From assembly GCF_019396325.1 (NCBI RefSeq), contig NZ_JAHKRO010000029.1, positions 17,776-81,775 on the forward strand: a stretch of DNA of 64,000 nucleotides. Direction: 5' to 3'. This document shows positions 1-8,100 of this stretch, in pieces (position 1 is the first letter of the stretch; each line of letters begins with the position of its first letter). This DNA is from Nonomuraea ceibae. Its GTDB lineage: Bacteria; Actinomycetota; Actinomycetes; Streptosporangiales; Streptosporangiaceae. Below the pieces are notes generated by a model, which was not told where the DNA came from, searched no databases, and saw only the letters and a program-made list of their open reading frames with translations. A program made the translations under genes and the position numbers.

Positions 1-778
1 CCCGGTCGTCCACGGCCACCAGCGCGGCCTCCAGCACGTCGGCGGCCAGCTCGCACTTGCCGGGCTCGTCGGCGCCCAGGCTGGTGAGGTGCTGACCCGG
101 CCGCGTGTCGGCCAGGCGGAGCAGCGGGGCCCGCGACCAGGTCGCGAGCAGCACGATCCCCGCCCGCTCGGCCACCTCCCCCGCCGACCCGGCCACCTCG
201 ACCGCCAACCCGCCGGGGTGAGCGGCTCCGGCCCCGGGGCGGGCGGCGGCGGAGTGGGCGGGGGCGCCGGCGTGGCGGGCGGCGAAGGCGTGGGCGCGGG
301 GCTCGTCGGTGTCGTGGACGAGGAGCTTGGTCACGCGGCGGAGCCGGCGCAGGCCGGTGACCATGAGGTCGGCCTGGGCGCCCGCGCCGATGACGCCGAC
401 GACCGCCTCTCCCCCGGGATCGGCGGCCAGGGTGTGGGTGCCGAGCGCGGCGGCCAGCCCGGTGCGCCAGGCGGTGACCGTCGCCGAGTCCAGCAGCGCC
501 AGCAGCTCGCCGTCGTGGCCGCTGTGCAGGCAGATGACCCCGCGCAGCGCGGGCGTGGCGGCGGGGAACTTGGCGTTGACCTTCACCGTGTAGGCGTCGA
601 TCCCCGGCAGCAGCCCGGGGACGAGCGCGGTGGCGGTGCCGGGGAACGGCAGGTCGGTGCGGATCCGCTGCCCGGGGACGGCCGCGTCGCCGCGGGTGAA
701 GCCGTCGCGCAGGGCTTCGAGGCAGGCCGCGGGGTCGAGCAGGGCGGTCAGGTCGCGGCGGGTGAGGATCCGGGTCAT
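1..778 (-). CDS. Ornithine cyclodeaminase / mu-crystallin family protein (3' end outside window)
   Basis: The 259 visible residues begin MTRILTRRDLTALLD, a typical family N-terminus. A Rossmann dinucleotide-binding segment (VVGVIGAGAQADLMV) lies near residues 125-140, as expected for this NAD(P)-dependent family. Members include ornithine cyclodeaminase, alanine dehydrogenase and ketimine reductases, and the substrate cannot be told from this part. The C-terminal 60-70 residues lie beyond position 1. The gene follows the LysR gene after 13 bp on the same strand, so the two probably share a transcript. The ATG at 778 is the first start downstream of the LysR stop. The family call is firm; the reaction is open. 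Confidence 0.85.
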   Translation of the reverse strand, partial: MTRILTRRDLTALLDPAACLEALRDGFTRGDAAVPGQRIRTDLPFPGTATALVPGLLPGIDAYTVKVNAKFPAATPALRGVICLHSGHDGELLALLDSATVTAWRTGLAAALGTHTLAADPGGEAVVGVIGAGAQADLMVTGLRRLRRVTKLLVHDTDEPRAHAFAARHAGAPAHSAAARPGAGAAHPGGLAVEVAGSAGEVAERAGIVLLATWSRAPLLRLADTRPGQHLTSLGADEPGKCELAADVLEAALVAVDDR

Positions 779-791
779 GCGGTCGATGATC

Positions 792-1700
792 TCAGCCCGC
801 CCCGGTCTCCTCCCGCTCGGGCCGGGTCTCGCGGACGAGGTCGAGGAAGGCCGCGGCGGCGGGTGACGGCCGGGTGTCCCAGATCAGGTGCTCGACCCGC
901 GTGGGCGCGTCACGCAGCCGGATGACGCCCAGATCGGCGAACCGGGGCGCGTAGGCGGCGGGCAGCATGCCGACGCCGAGGCCCTGCCGTACGAGGTCGG
1001 CCATGAAGTCGCCGGACGAGACCTCGAACGGCACCTCACGCCGTACGCCGGCGGCGGCGAAGGCGTCGTCGGACTGCTGGCGGCCGGCGTGGCCGGCGCG
1101 GAAGTCGATGAACGGCTCGCCCGCCAGGGCGCGCAGGTCGGCCTCGCCGCCGGCCAGGGGGTGGCCGGGGGCGACGACGGCGACGAGCTCGCCGCCGCCG
1201 AGCGGGCGGCTGCGCACGCCCTTGGGCTCGGTGGTGGGCGGCAGGCCGAGGAAGGCGACGTCGACGCCGCCGCGGCGGACGCGTTCGATGAGGTCCTCGC
1301 TGCCGGCGGAGATGAGCGTGATGTGCACGCGGGGGTGGCGGCGGCGGTAGTCGCGCAGGGCGACGGGCAGGTCGACGGCGGCGACGGTGGGGATGGCGCC
1401 GACGGCGAGCCGCCCGCGGATCTCGCCGCCGGCGGCGGCGACCTCGGCCCGCGCGCGGTCGGCGGCCTCCAGGCACTGGCGGGCCTCGGGCAGGAACGCC
1501 TCCCCGGCGGCCGTCAGCCGGACGCGGCGGCTGGTCCGCTCGAACAGCCGGGCGCCGAGCTCGCGTTCGAGGGCGGCGATCTGGTGGCTGAGCGCCGACT
1601 GCACGACGCGGCAGCGCTCGGCGGCGCGGGTGAAGTTGTTCGTCTCGGCGACGGCGACGACGTATCTCAGCTGCTGCAGTTCCACCGATCCATGATGCAT
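792..1700 (-). CDS. LysR-family transcriptional regulator
   Basis: This 302-residue protein has the usual LysR length and layout. A winged helix-turn-helix fills residues 5-65 (LQQLRYVVAVAETNNFTRAA, then SALSHQIAALERELGARLFER), followed by an effector-binding domain from about residue 90. It is divergent from two MFS exporter genes and sits just upstream of an ornithine-cyclodeaminase-family gene, so either or both may be its targets. ATG at 1700 is preferred because a GGAG lies about 10 bases upstream; GTG at 1703 and GTG at 1685 are alternatives. The family is certain and the effector is unknown. Confidence 0.9.
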   Translation of the reverse strand: MHHGSVELQQLRYVVAVAETNNFTRAAERCRVVQSALSHQIAALERELGARLFERTSRRVRLTAAGEAFLPEARQCLEAADRARAEVAAAGGEIRGRLAVGAIPTVAAVDLPVALRDYRRRHPRVHITLISAGSEDLIERVRRGGVDVAFLGLPPTTEPKGVRSRPLGGGELVAVVAPGHPLAGGEADLRALAGEPFIDFRAGHAGRQQSDDAFAAAGVRREVPFEVSSGDFMADLVRQGLGVGMLPAAYAPRFADLGVIRLRDAPTRVEHLIWDTRPSPAAAAFLDLVRETRPEREETGAG

Positions 1701-1765
1701 CACGATCGATCTCCATGAAAACTATGTGTTGGACTCATTGATCGGTGCTCCCCCACCCTTGAGGC
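1701..1765. promoter_or_regulatory. Divergent control region between LysR and MFS genes
   Basis: This 65-bp gap is less GC-rich than its surroundings. It holds two CGATC/GATCG arms, ATCGATC near 1704 and TTGATCGG near 1738, that could form a LysR operator. I see no convincing -35/-10 pair. The assignment rests on position and the usual autoregulation of LysR genes facing a target. Confidence 0.4.
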
Positions 1766-2995
1766 ATGACGGAAACCGCGCGGCACGCGCCCCCGGGGGA
1801 GGCTCCCGCCCGGCTGGGCCGCGGGCTGCTGCTGCTGATGTCGGTCGCCACCGGGCTGTCGGTCGCCGGCAACTACTTCGCCCAGCCGCTGCTCGACGTG
1901 ATCGGGCGGGAGCTGGGGCTGGACGCCACGACGGCGGCGCTGGTCGTGACGGCCGCGCAGGGCGGCTACGCGCTGGGGCTGATCCTGCTGGTGCCGCTGG
2001 GCGACCTGGTGGAGCGCCGCCGGCTGGCGGTGGTGCTGTTCGCGGCCACGGCGGTGTTCCTGGTGGTGTCGGCGCTCGCGACGAGCGCCCCGGTGCTGCT
2101 GGCGGGCACCGCGTTGACGGCGCTCGCGTCCGTGGCCGCGCAGGTCGTGGTCCCGTACGCGGCCACGCTGGCGGCGCCGGCCGAGCGGGGCCGGGTCGTG
2201 GGCACGGTGATGGCGGGGCTGCTGCTCGGTGGCCTGCTGGCCCGTACGGTCTCCGGCACGCTGTCCGAGCTGGGCGGCTGGCGGACGATCTACTGGGTGA
2301 ACGCGGTGCTGGTGGCGGTCGTGGCCGTGCTGCTGTGGCGTTTCCTGCCGCGTCTGCACACCCCGATCGGGCTGTCGTACCCGGCGCTGCTGCGCTCGAC
2401 GGTCGCGCTGTTCCGCGACGAGCCGGCGCTGCGCCTGCGGGCGGCGATGGGCGCGCTGTCGTTCGCCGCGTTCAGCGCGCTGTGGACGGCGGTCACGTTC
2501 CTGCTGTCCGGCCCGCCGTACGGCTGGAGCGAGGCGGGGATCGGCCTGTTCGGGCTGGCCGGGGTCGCCGGGGTGATCGTCACGCCGATCGCGGGCCGGC
2601 TGGCCGACCGGGGGTGGGTGCAGCGGGTCAGCGGGATCGGCGCGGCGGTGCTGGCGCTGTCGTGGGCGCTGATCGGCCGCGGCCCGGTGTCGGCGGGGTG
2701 GCTGGTCGCCGGGGTGCTCCTGCTGACGATGGCCCAGCAGGCGGTGCTGAACGCCGGCCAGCACGTCGTCTACGCGCTCCGCCCCGAGAGCCGCAACCGG
2801 CTCAACTCCGCCTTCATGACCGCGTTCTTCCTCGGCGGCGCGGCCGGGTCGGCGCTCGGCTCCGCGGCCTGGACCGCGGCCGGCTGGACCGGCGTGAGCC
2901 TGCTGGGCGGCGCCCTGTCGGCCGCGACCTTCGCGGTGTGGGCGCTGGAACGCCTTTCCGCACGACGTTGGATCGATGACAAGGAAGAATCATGA
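1766..2995 (+). CDS. MFS transporter, DHA1-type drug exporter family
   Basis: This 409-residue protein is very hydrophobic, with about 12 predicted membrane helices. The N-terminal block GLSVAGNYFAQPLLDVIGRE and the loop-2/3 motif GDLVERRRL are typical of MFS exporters related to the arabinose-efflux/YnfM group. The natural substrate cannot be read from the sequence. Its stop overlaps the next start by ATGA (2992-2995), so it is translationally coupled to a second MFS gene. It is divergent from the LysR gene, the likely regulator. Confidence 0.85.
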   Translation: MTETARHAPPGEAPARLGRGLLLLMSVATGLSVAGNYFAQPLLDVIGRELGLDATTAALVVTAAQGGYALGLILLVPLGDLVERRRLAVVLFAATAVFLVVSALATSAPVLLAGTALTALASVAAQVVVPYAATLAAPAERGRVVGTVMAGLLLGGLLARTVSGTLSELGGWRTIYWVNAVLVAVVAVLLWRFLPRLHTPIGLSYPALLRSTVALFRDEPALRLRAAMGALSFAAFSALWTAVTFLLSGPPYGWSEAGIGLFGLAGVAGVIVTPIAGRLADRGWVQRVSGIGAAVLALSWALIGRGPVSAGWLVAGVLLLTMAQQAVLNAGQHVVYALRPESRNRLNSAFMTAFFLGGAAGSALGSAAWTAAGWTGVSLLGGALSAATFAVWALERLSARRWIDDKEES

Positions 2996-4206
2996 CTTTT
3001 GCGCAAACGCCGTCCCCTTCGGCCCTGCGAGGCTGGCTGGGGGTGGCCGCGATCACCGCGAGCCTGTTCGTCTTCCTCACCACGGAGCTGATGCCCGTCG
3101 GGCTGCTCACCCCGGTGAGCGCGAGCCTGGCCATCTCCGTGGGCGTCGCGGGGCTGATGGTCACGTTGTACGGCGTCTCGGCCGGGCTGGGCGTGCCGTT
3201 CATCGTGGCGTGGACCAGGCGGGTCAACCGGCGGGTGCTGCTGTCGGTGCTGCTGGTGATCCTGGTGGCGGGCAACCTGGTCACGTCGATCTCGCCGAAC
3301 TACCCGCTGGTGCTGGTGACGCGGCTGGTCATGGGCTTCGCCAGCGGCGTGTTCTGGGCCATCGGGGTGAGCATGGCGATGCGGCTGGTCCCGGAGCGGC
3401 AGGCGAGCCGGGCGGCGGCGATCGTCATGTCCGGCATCTCGATCGCCGCGGTCGTCGGCATCCCGCTGGGGACGGTGCTGGAGAGCCTCACGGACTGGCG
3501 GACCACGTTCCTCATCTGGGCGGGGCTGAGCGCGCTGGTGCTCGTCGCGGTCGTCACCCTGATCCCGTCGCTGCCGTCGGCGAACGCCGTCTCGGTGCGG
3601 GAGGTCTTCGGGCTGCCGCTCAGGAACGTGCCGCTGCGGCTGGTGCTGGTGACCGTGATGCTGTTCGTGCTGGGCCACTTCGGCGCGTACACGTTCGTGC
3701 GCCCCTACCTGGAGGAGGCGGCGTCGGCGACGCCGTTCTTCGTCACCGCGGTGCTCATGGTCTACGGCGCGGGCGGCGCGGCGGGCAACTTCATCGCCGG
3801 CTACACGGTGACCAGGAGCCTGCGCGGCAGCTTCGTCGCGGGCTGCGCGGGGCTCGTCGGGTCGCTGCTCCTGCTGCTCGCGATCGGGGACGGACCGGTC
3901 GGCGCGGTCGTCGCGCTGGTCCTGTGGGGCGTCTCGTTCGGCGTGGTGCAGCTGTGCCAGGTCAACATGACGCAGGCCGCCGCGCCGGACACCTTCGAGG
4001 CGGCGATGTCGCTCAACACGATGTCGTACAACACCTCCATCGCGCTCGGCGCGCTGTTCGGCGGGCTGTTCGCCGACCGGCTGGGCGTCGCCGGCGTGGT
4101 GTGGTTCGGGGTCGCGTTGACAGCGGCCTCGCTGCTCCTCACACTCGGCACCGGCCGCGGGAAGGCGCCCGCCGCCCGCGAGGACGTGCTGACCGCCGGC
4201 GAGTGA
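2992..4206 (+). CDS. MFS transporter, AraJ/SotB-like
   Basis: This 404-residue protein has about 12 membrane helices. The first helix carries FVFLTTELMPVGLLTPV, the signature of the AraJ/YdhP/SotB subgroup of sugar or drug efflux proteins. It is only distantly similar to the MFS protein just upstream, so the pair is not a recent tandem duplication. The ATG overlaps the upstream stop, and a VOC-family gene follows after 26 bp, giving a likely three-gene operon. Substrate unknown. Confidence 0.85.
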   Translation: MTFAQTPSPSALRGWLGVAAITASLFVFLTTELMPVGLLTPVSASLAISVGVAGLMVTLYGVSAGLGVPFIVAWTRRVNRRVLLSVLLVILVAGNLVTSISPNYPLVLVTRLVMGFASGVFWAIGVSMAMRLVPERQASRAAAIVMSGISIAAVVGIPLGTVLESLTDWRTTFLIWAGLSALVLVAVVTLIPSLPSANAVSVREVFGLPLRNVPLRLVLVTVMLFVLGHFGAYTFVRPYLEEAASATPFFVTAVLMVYGAGGAAGNFIAGYTVTRSLRGSFVAGCAGLVGSLLLLLAIGDGPVGAVVALVLWGVSFGVVQLCQVNMTQAAAPDTFEAAMSLNTMSYNTSIALGALFGGLFADRLGVAGVVWFGVALTAASLLLTLGTGRGKAPAAREDVLTAGE

Positions 4207-4232
4207 TCCACCTGAGAGAACGGGAGAACGAG

Positions 4233-4619
4233 ATGCGCGTGAAGGACTTCGACCACCTGGTGCTCAACGTCGCCGACGTCGAGCGGTCCCTGGAGTTCTA
4301 CGCGGGGACGCTCGGCCTGGCACAGGTGCGGGTCGAGGAGTGGCGGGCGGGCAGGGCGCCGTTCCCGTCGGTGCGGGTCAGCGAGTCCACCATCATCGAC
4401 CTGGTGGCCAAGCCGCGCGGCGAGTCCAACGTGGACCACCTCTGCCTCGTGGTGGAGCCGCTGGACTGGCAGGAGGTGATCGACTCCGGTGTCTTCACCG
4501 TGCTGGAGGGGCCGGTCCCCCGGTTCGGCGCGCGCGGCACCGCGCAGTCGGTGTACGTGCTCGACCCCGACGGCAACACCGTCGAGCTGCGCTGGTACCC
4601 GCAGGACGCCGAGCGCTGA
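4233..4619 (+). CDS. VOC-family (glyoxalase/bleomycin resistance fold) protein
   Basis: This 128-residue protein is a single VOC module pair: FDHLVLNVADVERSLEFYAGTLGL at the N-terminus (metal-ligand His at FDH) and VYVLDPDGNTVELRWY at the C-terminus (Glu ligand in VELR). A second candidate ligand is in VDHLCLVVE. Such proteins are glyoxalases, dioxygenases or drug-binding resistance proteins; the sequence alone does not decide. The ATG has a GGGAG-type ribosome site about 8 bases upstream. The location after two exporters suggests a detoxification operon. Confidence 0.85.
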   Translation: MRVKDFDHLVLNVADVERSLEFYAGTLGLAQVRVEEWRAGRAPFPSVRVSESTIIDLVAKPRGESNVDHLCLVVEPLDWQEVIDSGVFTVLEGPVPRFGARGTAQSVYVLDPDGNTVELRWYPQDAER

Positions 4620-4650
4620 GCCGCGCCCGGGCGGCGGCGGGGCGGGTTGC

Positions 4651-4656
4651 GATAAT
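4651..4656 (+). promoter_or_regulatory. Probable leaderless promoter -10 for the cupin gene
   Basis: GATAAT stands out in GC-rich DNA and ends 6 bases before the ATG at 4663. Transcription would then start at or next to the start codon, and no ribosome-binding site is present. No clear -35 element is seen. Confidence 0.5.
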
Positions 4657-4662
4657 GGCGGC

Positions 4663-4995
4663 ATGCAGAAGATCTCGCTCGTCGCCCTGGCCCGTCAGCA
4701 AGCCGACCGGGCGGCCGGCACCACCGCCGGTCACGCGGCCGGCACGGTCTACGGCGGGCACGAGAAGGTGCTGCGCCAGACGGTCATCGCCCTGCGGCAG
4801 GGCGCGCGGCTCGCGGAGCACGAGAATCCCGGCGAGGCGACGGTGCACGTGCTGCACGGCCGGGTCCGCATGTCGGCCGGGGCGCAGTCGTGGGAGGGGC
4901 GCACGGGCGACCTGCTCATCGTGCCGGACGCCCGCCACGACCTGGAGGCGCTGGAGGACTCCGCGGTCCTGCTGACCGTCGCCAAGCTGCCCTGA
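4663..4995 (+). CDS. Small cupin-domain protein
   Basis: The 110 residues form a single cupin barrel: GARLAEHENPGEATVHVLHGRVRM (first cupin motif, His and Glu ligands) and GDLLIVPDARHDLEALEDSAVLL (second motif). Small stand-alone cupins of this type act as isomerases, dioxygenases or stress proteins, so no reaction is assigned. The gene appears to be transcribed as a leaderless message from a GATAAT element just upstream. Confidence 0.8.
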   Translation: MQKISLVALARQQADRAAGTTAGHAAGTVYGGHEKVLRQTVIALRQGARLAEHENPGEATVHVLHGRVRMSAGAQSWEGRTGDLLIVPDARHDLEALEDSAVLLTVAKLP

Positions 4996-5021
4996 CCCGG
5001 CCGGGGGACGGCCAGCACCAG

Positions 5022-5159
5022 GTGGCGATCACCGTCCTGCACGTCAACCCCGCCGTCGGCTACGTCTACAACGTCGGCCCGTGGGTCTCCCCCGGGGCCG
5101 TCTCGTCCGCCACCATCCCGCCCGGCACGATCATCTCCCTCCGCGTCCAGACGCGCTGA
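5022..5159 (+). pseudogene. Orphan coding remnant, C-terminal tail of an unknown protein
   Basis: This frame encodes about 45 residues (AITVLHVNPAVGYVYNVGPW, ending ISLRVQTR) with G or C at essentially every third codon position and a natural stop. It has no credible start or ribosome site and begins 27 bp after the cupin stop. It reads as the end of a beta-rich protein whose front part is gone. A genuine small gene starting at the GTG at 5022 cannot be excluded. Not recognised. Confidence 0.3.
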
Positions 5160-5188
5160 CGCCCCAGAGGCCGGCGCCCGGGAAAGGG

Positions 5189-5225
5189 GCGCGGGCGGCC
5201 ACACCCAACCGGTGGCCGCCCGCGC
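5189..5225. terminator. Hairpin terminator between convergent transcripts
   Basis: A perfect 14-bp inverted repeat (arms 5189-5202 and 5212-5225, 9-base loop) lies between the end of the plus-strand group and the end of the minus-strand copZ-like gene. There is no T-tract, as is usual in actinomycetes. It could serve both directions. Confidence 0.65.
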
Positions 5226-5237
5226 TCGCCCCGCAGG

Positions 5238-5447
5238 TCAGACGGCGGTGAGCTCGTAGCCCGCCCCTTCGACGGCGTCGCGCACCAGGGCCTCGTCCAC
5301 GGGCCCGTCGCCCGTCACGGTCACCCGGCCGGTCGCCAGCTCGATGTCCACGGCGGTGACGCCGGAGATCTTGCCCAGTTCGGTCTTCACCGTGCCCGCG
5401 CAGCCGCCGCACGTCATCCCGCTCACGGTGTAGATGCTGCTGCTCAT
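5238..5447 (-). CDS. copZ: CopZ-like copper chaperone (heavy-metal-associated domain)
   Basis: The 69 residues form one HMA (ferredoxin-like) domain. The metal-binding loop GMTCGGC at residues 10-16 gives the CxxC pair that binds Cu(I). The C-terminal GAGYELTAV is also typical. The family carries copper to P-type ATPases or to repressors, though no copA gene is in the window. The gene is divergent from the flavoprotein gene across an intergenic region with several CsoR-like boxes, so copper induction is likely. The start at 5447 is the ATG closest to the domain. Confidence 0.88.
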   Translation of the reverse strand: MSSSIYTVSGMTCGGCAGTVKTELGKISGVTAVDIELATGRVTVTGDGPVDEALVRDAVEGAGYELTAV

Positions 5448-5469
5448 GCCGACTCCCCTTCGGTCCCGG

Positions 5470-5567
5470 ATACCCCCATCGGGTATCGCCGGGTTGAACC
5501 TACGGCACGATGCGCGTCGGCGCAACCCCAACCCCGCAGGGGTATGGCTCATACCCCCTCCCGGTAT
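5470..5567. promoter_or_regulatory. Cluster of CsoR-like operator boxes and -10 element
   Basis: Three related boxes lie here: 5470-5486 (ATACCCCCATCGGGTAT), 5529-5545 (AACCCC-GCA-GGGGTAT at its core) and 5551-5567 (ATACCCCC-N4-GGTAT). They match the ATACCCC/GGGGTAT pattern known for actinobacterial copper repressors of the CsoR type. The last box overlaps the TATAGT (5567-5572) that probably serves as -10 for the flavoprotein gene at 5580. The first lies just upstream of copZ. No csoR gene is in the window. Confidence 0.65.
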
Positions 5568-5579
5568 ATAGTCCCCGGC

Positions 5580-6773
5580 ATGACAACGTTGAACACCATC
5601 ACGGTCGTGGGCGCGTCACTGGCCGGGCTCCGTGCCGTGCAGACCCTTCGCGGCGCCGGCTTCGCGGGCGAGATCGTCGTCGTCGGCGCGGAGCGCCACC
5701 TGCCCTACAACCGGCCGCCGCTGTCCAAGAGCATGCTCAGGGGCGACGACGAGATCACCCTGCCCGGCGCCGAGGAGCTGGGCGACCGCTGGCTGCGGGG
5801 CCGCAACGCGGTGCGGCTGGACACGGCCGACCGGCTCGTCACCCTGGACGACGGCACGCAGGTCCGCTACGACGGGCTCGTCATCGCCACCGGCGCCCGG
5901 CCGCGCCCGCTGCCCGGCGCCCTCGAGGGCGTCCACACGCTGCGCACCGTCGAGGACGCCCTCGCCCTGCGCGCCGAGCTCGCCGCCGGGCACCGCCGCG
6001 TCGTGGTCGTCGGCGGCGGCTTCATCGGCGGCGAGGTCGCCTCCACCGCCCGCTCGCTCGGCCTGGCGGTCACCCTCGTCGACGCGGCGCCGTACCCGAT
6101 GAGCGGCGTGCTGGGCGACCTGGCCTCGCGCTGGCTGGCCGGTCACCACCGGAGCAACGGCGTGGACCTCGTCCCCGGCCGCCGCGTGACGGGCCTGGAG
6201 GGGGCCGGCCGGGTGAGCGGGGTGCGGCTGGACGACGGGCGCACGCTCCCCGCCGACCTGGTGATCGCCGCGACGGGCGTGGTCCCCGACACCGGCTGGC
6301 TGCGCGGCAGCGGGCTGACGCTCGACGACGGGGTGGTGTGCGACGCGGCGCTGTTCGCGACCGGCGCCGACGGCGTGGTGGCGGCGGGCGACGTCGCCCG
6401 CTGGCCGCACGCCCGGTACGGGGGCGCGTCCGTCCGCGTCGAGCACTGGGCGAACGCCAACGAGCAGGGCGCCGCCGCCGCGCTGAACCTGCTCGCCGGC
6501 AGGGAGGACGCCACGCCCTACGCCGGGCTGCCCGCGTTCGCGACGCACGTGCACGGCGTCCGCGTCCAGACGGCCGGGCTGCCGCACCTGGCGGACGAGG
6601 CGCGCGTGGCCGCCGGCGACCCGGAGGAGGGCCGGTTCGCCGTCGCGTTCGCCAGGGCCGGGACGCTGGTCGGCGTGGTCGGGGTCGACGCGCCGAGGGA
6701 CTTCGTCCGGATCAAGCGGGCCGTCGCGGCCGGTGACCCGCTGGAGTCGGTGCTCGCCGCTAGCATGGGGTGA
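5580..6773 (+). CDS. FAD-dependent NAD(P) oxidoreductase, ferredoxin-reductase-like
   Basis: The 397 residues have the two-Rossmann layout of rhodocoxin/putidaredoxin-type reductases. An N-terminal FAD site (VVGASLAGLRAVQTL) is followed by RPPLSKSML, an NAD(P) site near residue 140 (VVVVGGGFIGGEVAS) and the late FAD motif VVAAGDVARWP. It should pass electrons from NAD(P)H to a ferredoxin or small acceptor. I choose ATG 5580 over ATG 5544, because 5544 lies inside the operator and a TATAGT sits 7 bases before 5580, implying a leaderless message. It overlaps the BlaI-type gene (TGATG). The CsoR-like boxes suggest copper control. Confidence 0.88.
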   Translation: MTTLNTITVVGASLAGLRAVQTLRGAGFAGEIVVVGAERHLPYNRPPLSKSMLRGDDEITLPGAEELGDRWLRGRNAVRLDTADRLVTLDDGTQVRYDGLVIATGARPRPLPGALEGVHTLRTVEDALALRAELAAGHRRVVVVGGGFIGGEVASTARSLGLAVTLVDAAPYPMSGVLGDLASRWLAGHHRSNGVDLVPGRRVTGLEGAGRVSGVRLDDGRTLPADLVIAATGVVPDTGWLRGSGLTLDDGVVCDAALFATGADGVVAAGDVARWPHARYGGASVRVEHWANANEQGAAAALNLLAGREDATPYAGLPAFATHVHGVRVQTAGLPHLADEARVAAGDPEEGRFAVAFARAGTLVGVVGVDAPRDFVRIKRAVAAGDPLESVLAASMG

Positions 6774-7147
6774 TGGCGCGGGGTCTGGGAGAGCTCGAAT
6801 CCACGATCATGGATCATCTGTGGGCCACCAACGAGCCCGCCACGGTCCGCGACGTGCTCGCCCACCTGCGCCGGGAGCGCGCCATCGCCTACACGACGGT
6901 GATGACCGTGATGGACAAGCTCCACACCAAGGGGCTGCTGCGCCGCGAGCCGGTCGGCCGGGCCTACGTCTACGAGGTGGTCTCCTCCAAGGAGGCCTAC
7001 ACCGCCGAGGTCATGCGCGCGTCGCTGGCCGGGAGCGGCAACCGGGCCGCCACGCTGGTGCACTTCCTCGAACGGCTCACGCCCGAGGAGGCCAAGGCCC
7101 TGGAGGCGGCCCTTCAGGTATACCCCCCGGGGGGACGCGACACGTGA
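6773..7147 (+). CDS. BlaI/MecI/CopY-family transcriptional repressor
   Basis: The 124 residues form a winged helix (LGELESTIMDHLWATNEPAT, then RAIAYTTVMTVMDKLHTKGLL) plus a short dimerisation region, the standard BlaI/CopY size. In the family, repression is relieved either by proteolysis through a partner M56 membrane protease or by Cu(I). The partner M56 gene follows with a GTGA overlap. No CxCxxxxC copper tail of the CopY kind is present, so protease-linked release is more likely. A CsoR-like box lies in the last codons. Confidence 0.9.
   Translation: MARGLGELESTIMDHLWATNEPATVRDVLAHLRRERAIAYTTVMTVMDKLHTKGLLRREPVGRAYVYEVVSSKEAYTAEVMRASLAGSGNRAATLVHFLERLTPEEAKALEAALQVYPPGGRDT
7120..7136. promoter_or_regulatory. 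CsoR-like box at the blaI/M56 junction
   Basis: ATACCCCCC followed by GGGGGGAC resembles the boxes at 5470-5567, with a well-matched left arm and a weaker right arm. It lies inside the 3' end of the repressor gene, 8 bases before the M56 start, so it could control an internal promoter. Confidence 0.45.
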
Positions 7148-8094
7148 TCGTCGCGGTGATCCTCGCGCTCCACTGCGTCGCCGGGGCCCTGGCGCTGCCC
7201 CGGCTGCTGCGGCGGGCGGGCTGGGCCGACCGGGCGCCCCGGCGGGCGATCGCGATGTGGCTGGCCGCCTGCGGGTCGGTGCCCGTGTCCGCACTGCTCG
7301 CGGTGTTCGCGGCCGCCGTGCCGGGGCCGGTGGTGGGTCACGGGCTCGCGGGATGGCTGGAGATCTGCGCGGCCATGTTCGCCGGTGACGCGCGCCCGGA
7401 CCTCGCGCGGGTCCTGGCCGCGCTCGCCGTCGCCACGTCCGTGGTGGTGTGGGGCTCGTGCGCGGGCGGGGCCGTCCTGGCGGGCGCGCGCCGGGAGCGG
7501 GCGCGGCACGCCGAGGCGCTGTCGCTGCTCGGGCGGCACGACAACCGGCTCGGCGCGCTCGTCGTCGACCACGACGAGCGCCTGGCCTACTGCGTGCCCG
7601 GCCGCAGGGGGCAGGCGGTCATCACCACCGGCGCGCTGCGGTCGCTGGCTCCCGAGCAGGTCGCCGCCGTGCTCGCGCACGAGCGGGCGCACCTGCGCGG
7701 CCGCCACCATCTGCTGCTGGCCGCCGCCGAGACGTTCGCGCGGGCCTGCCCCCGGGTGCCGCTGTTCGCCGAGGCGCGGGCGGAAGTAGCGCGGCTGGTC
7801 GAGCTGCTGGCCGACGACGTGGCCGCCCGCCGCCATCCGCGCGCCCACCTGGCCGCCGCCCTGGTCCGCCTCGCCACCGGGCGGGCGCCCGCCGCCGCCC
7901 TGGGGGCGGGCGGCGAGACGGCCCTGCTGCGGATCCGCCGCATGCTGAGCCCGCAGCCCCCGCTCGGCCGCCGTGAGCGGCTCACCGGGGGGCTGACGGT
8001 CACGCTGCTGCTCGCCGGGCCCGCGACGCTGGCCGCGGCGCCCGGGCTAAGCGCCCTGCTGGTGCACCACTGTCACGCGGTGCTGCCCTTCTAG
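7144..8094 (+). CDS. M56-family (BlaR1/MecR1-like) membrane metallopeptidase
   Basis: The 316 residues combine about three to four membrane helices (N-terminal pair at 1-65, one near 85-115, one near 285-305) with a cytoplasmic zinc-protease core. The zinc motif is H179-E-R-A-H183 in VLAHERAHLRGRHH, and a downstream Glu ligand is probable in ELLADD. Unlike BlaR1 there is no C-terminal penicillin-binding sensor, as in many actinobacterial M56 proteins. It is coupled to the BlaI-type gene by GTGA and presumably cleaves or inactivates that repressor. The signal is not known. Confidence 0.88.
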   Translation: MIVAVILALHCVAGALALPRLLRRAGWADRAPRRAIAMWLAACGSVPVSALLAVFAAAVPGPVVGHGLAGWLEICAAMFAGDARPDLARVLAALAVATSVVVWGSCAGGAVLAGARRERARHAEALSLLGRHDNRLGALVVDHDERLAYCVPGRRGQAVITTGALRSLAPEQVAAVLAHERAHLRGRHHLLLAAAETFARACPRVPLFAEARAEVARLVELLADDVAARRHPRAHLAAALVRLATGRAPAAALGAGGETALLRIRRMLSPQPPLGRRERLTGGLTVTLLLAGPATLAAAPGLSALLVHHCHAVLPF

Positions 8095-8100
8095 CCCGGC

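Noticed and set aside
2976..4232. Long in-frame extension of the VOC protein upstream of 4233
   Set aside because: It overlaps the MFS gene in another frame and lacks motifs. ATG 4233 with a ribosome site starts exactly at the VOC domain.
5544..5579. Upstream ATG for the flavoprotein gene
   Set aside because: It lies within the CsoR-like operator and before the TATAGT element, so it would not be on the expected transcript.
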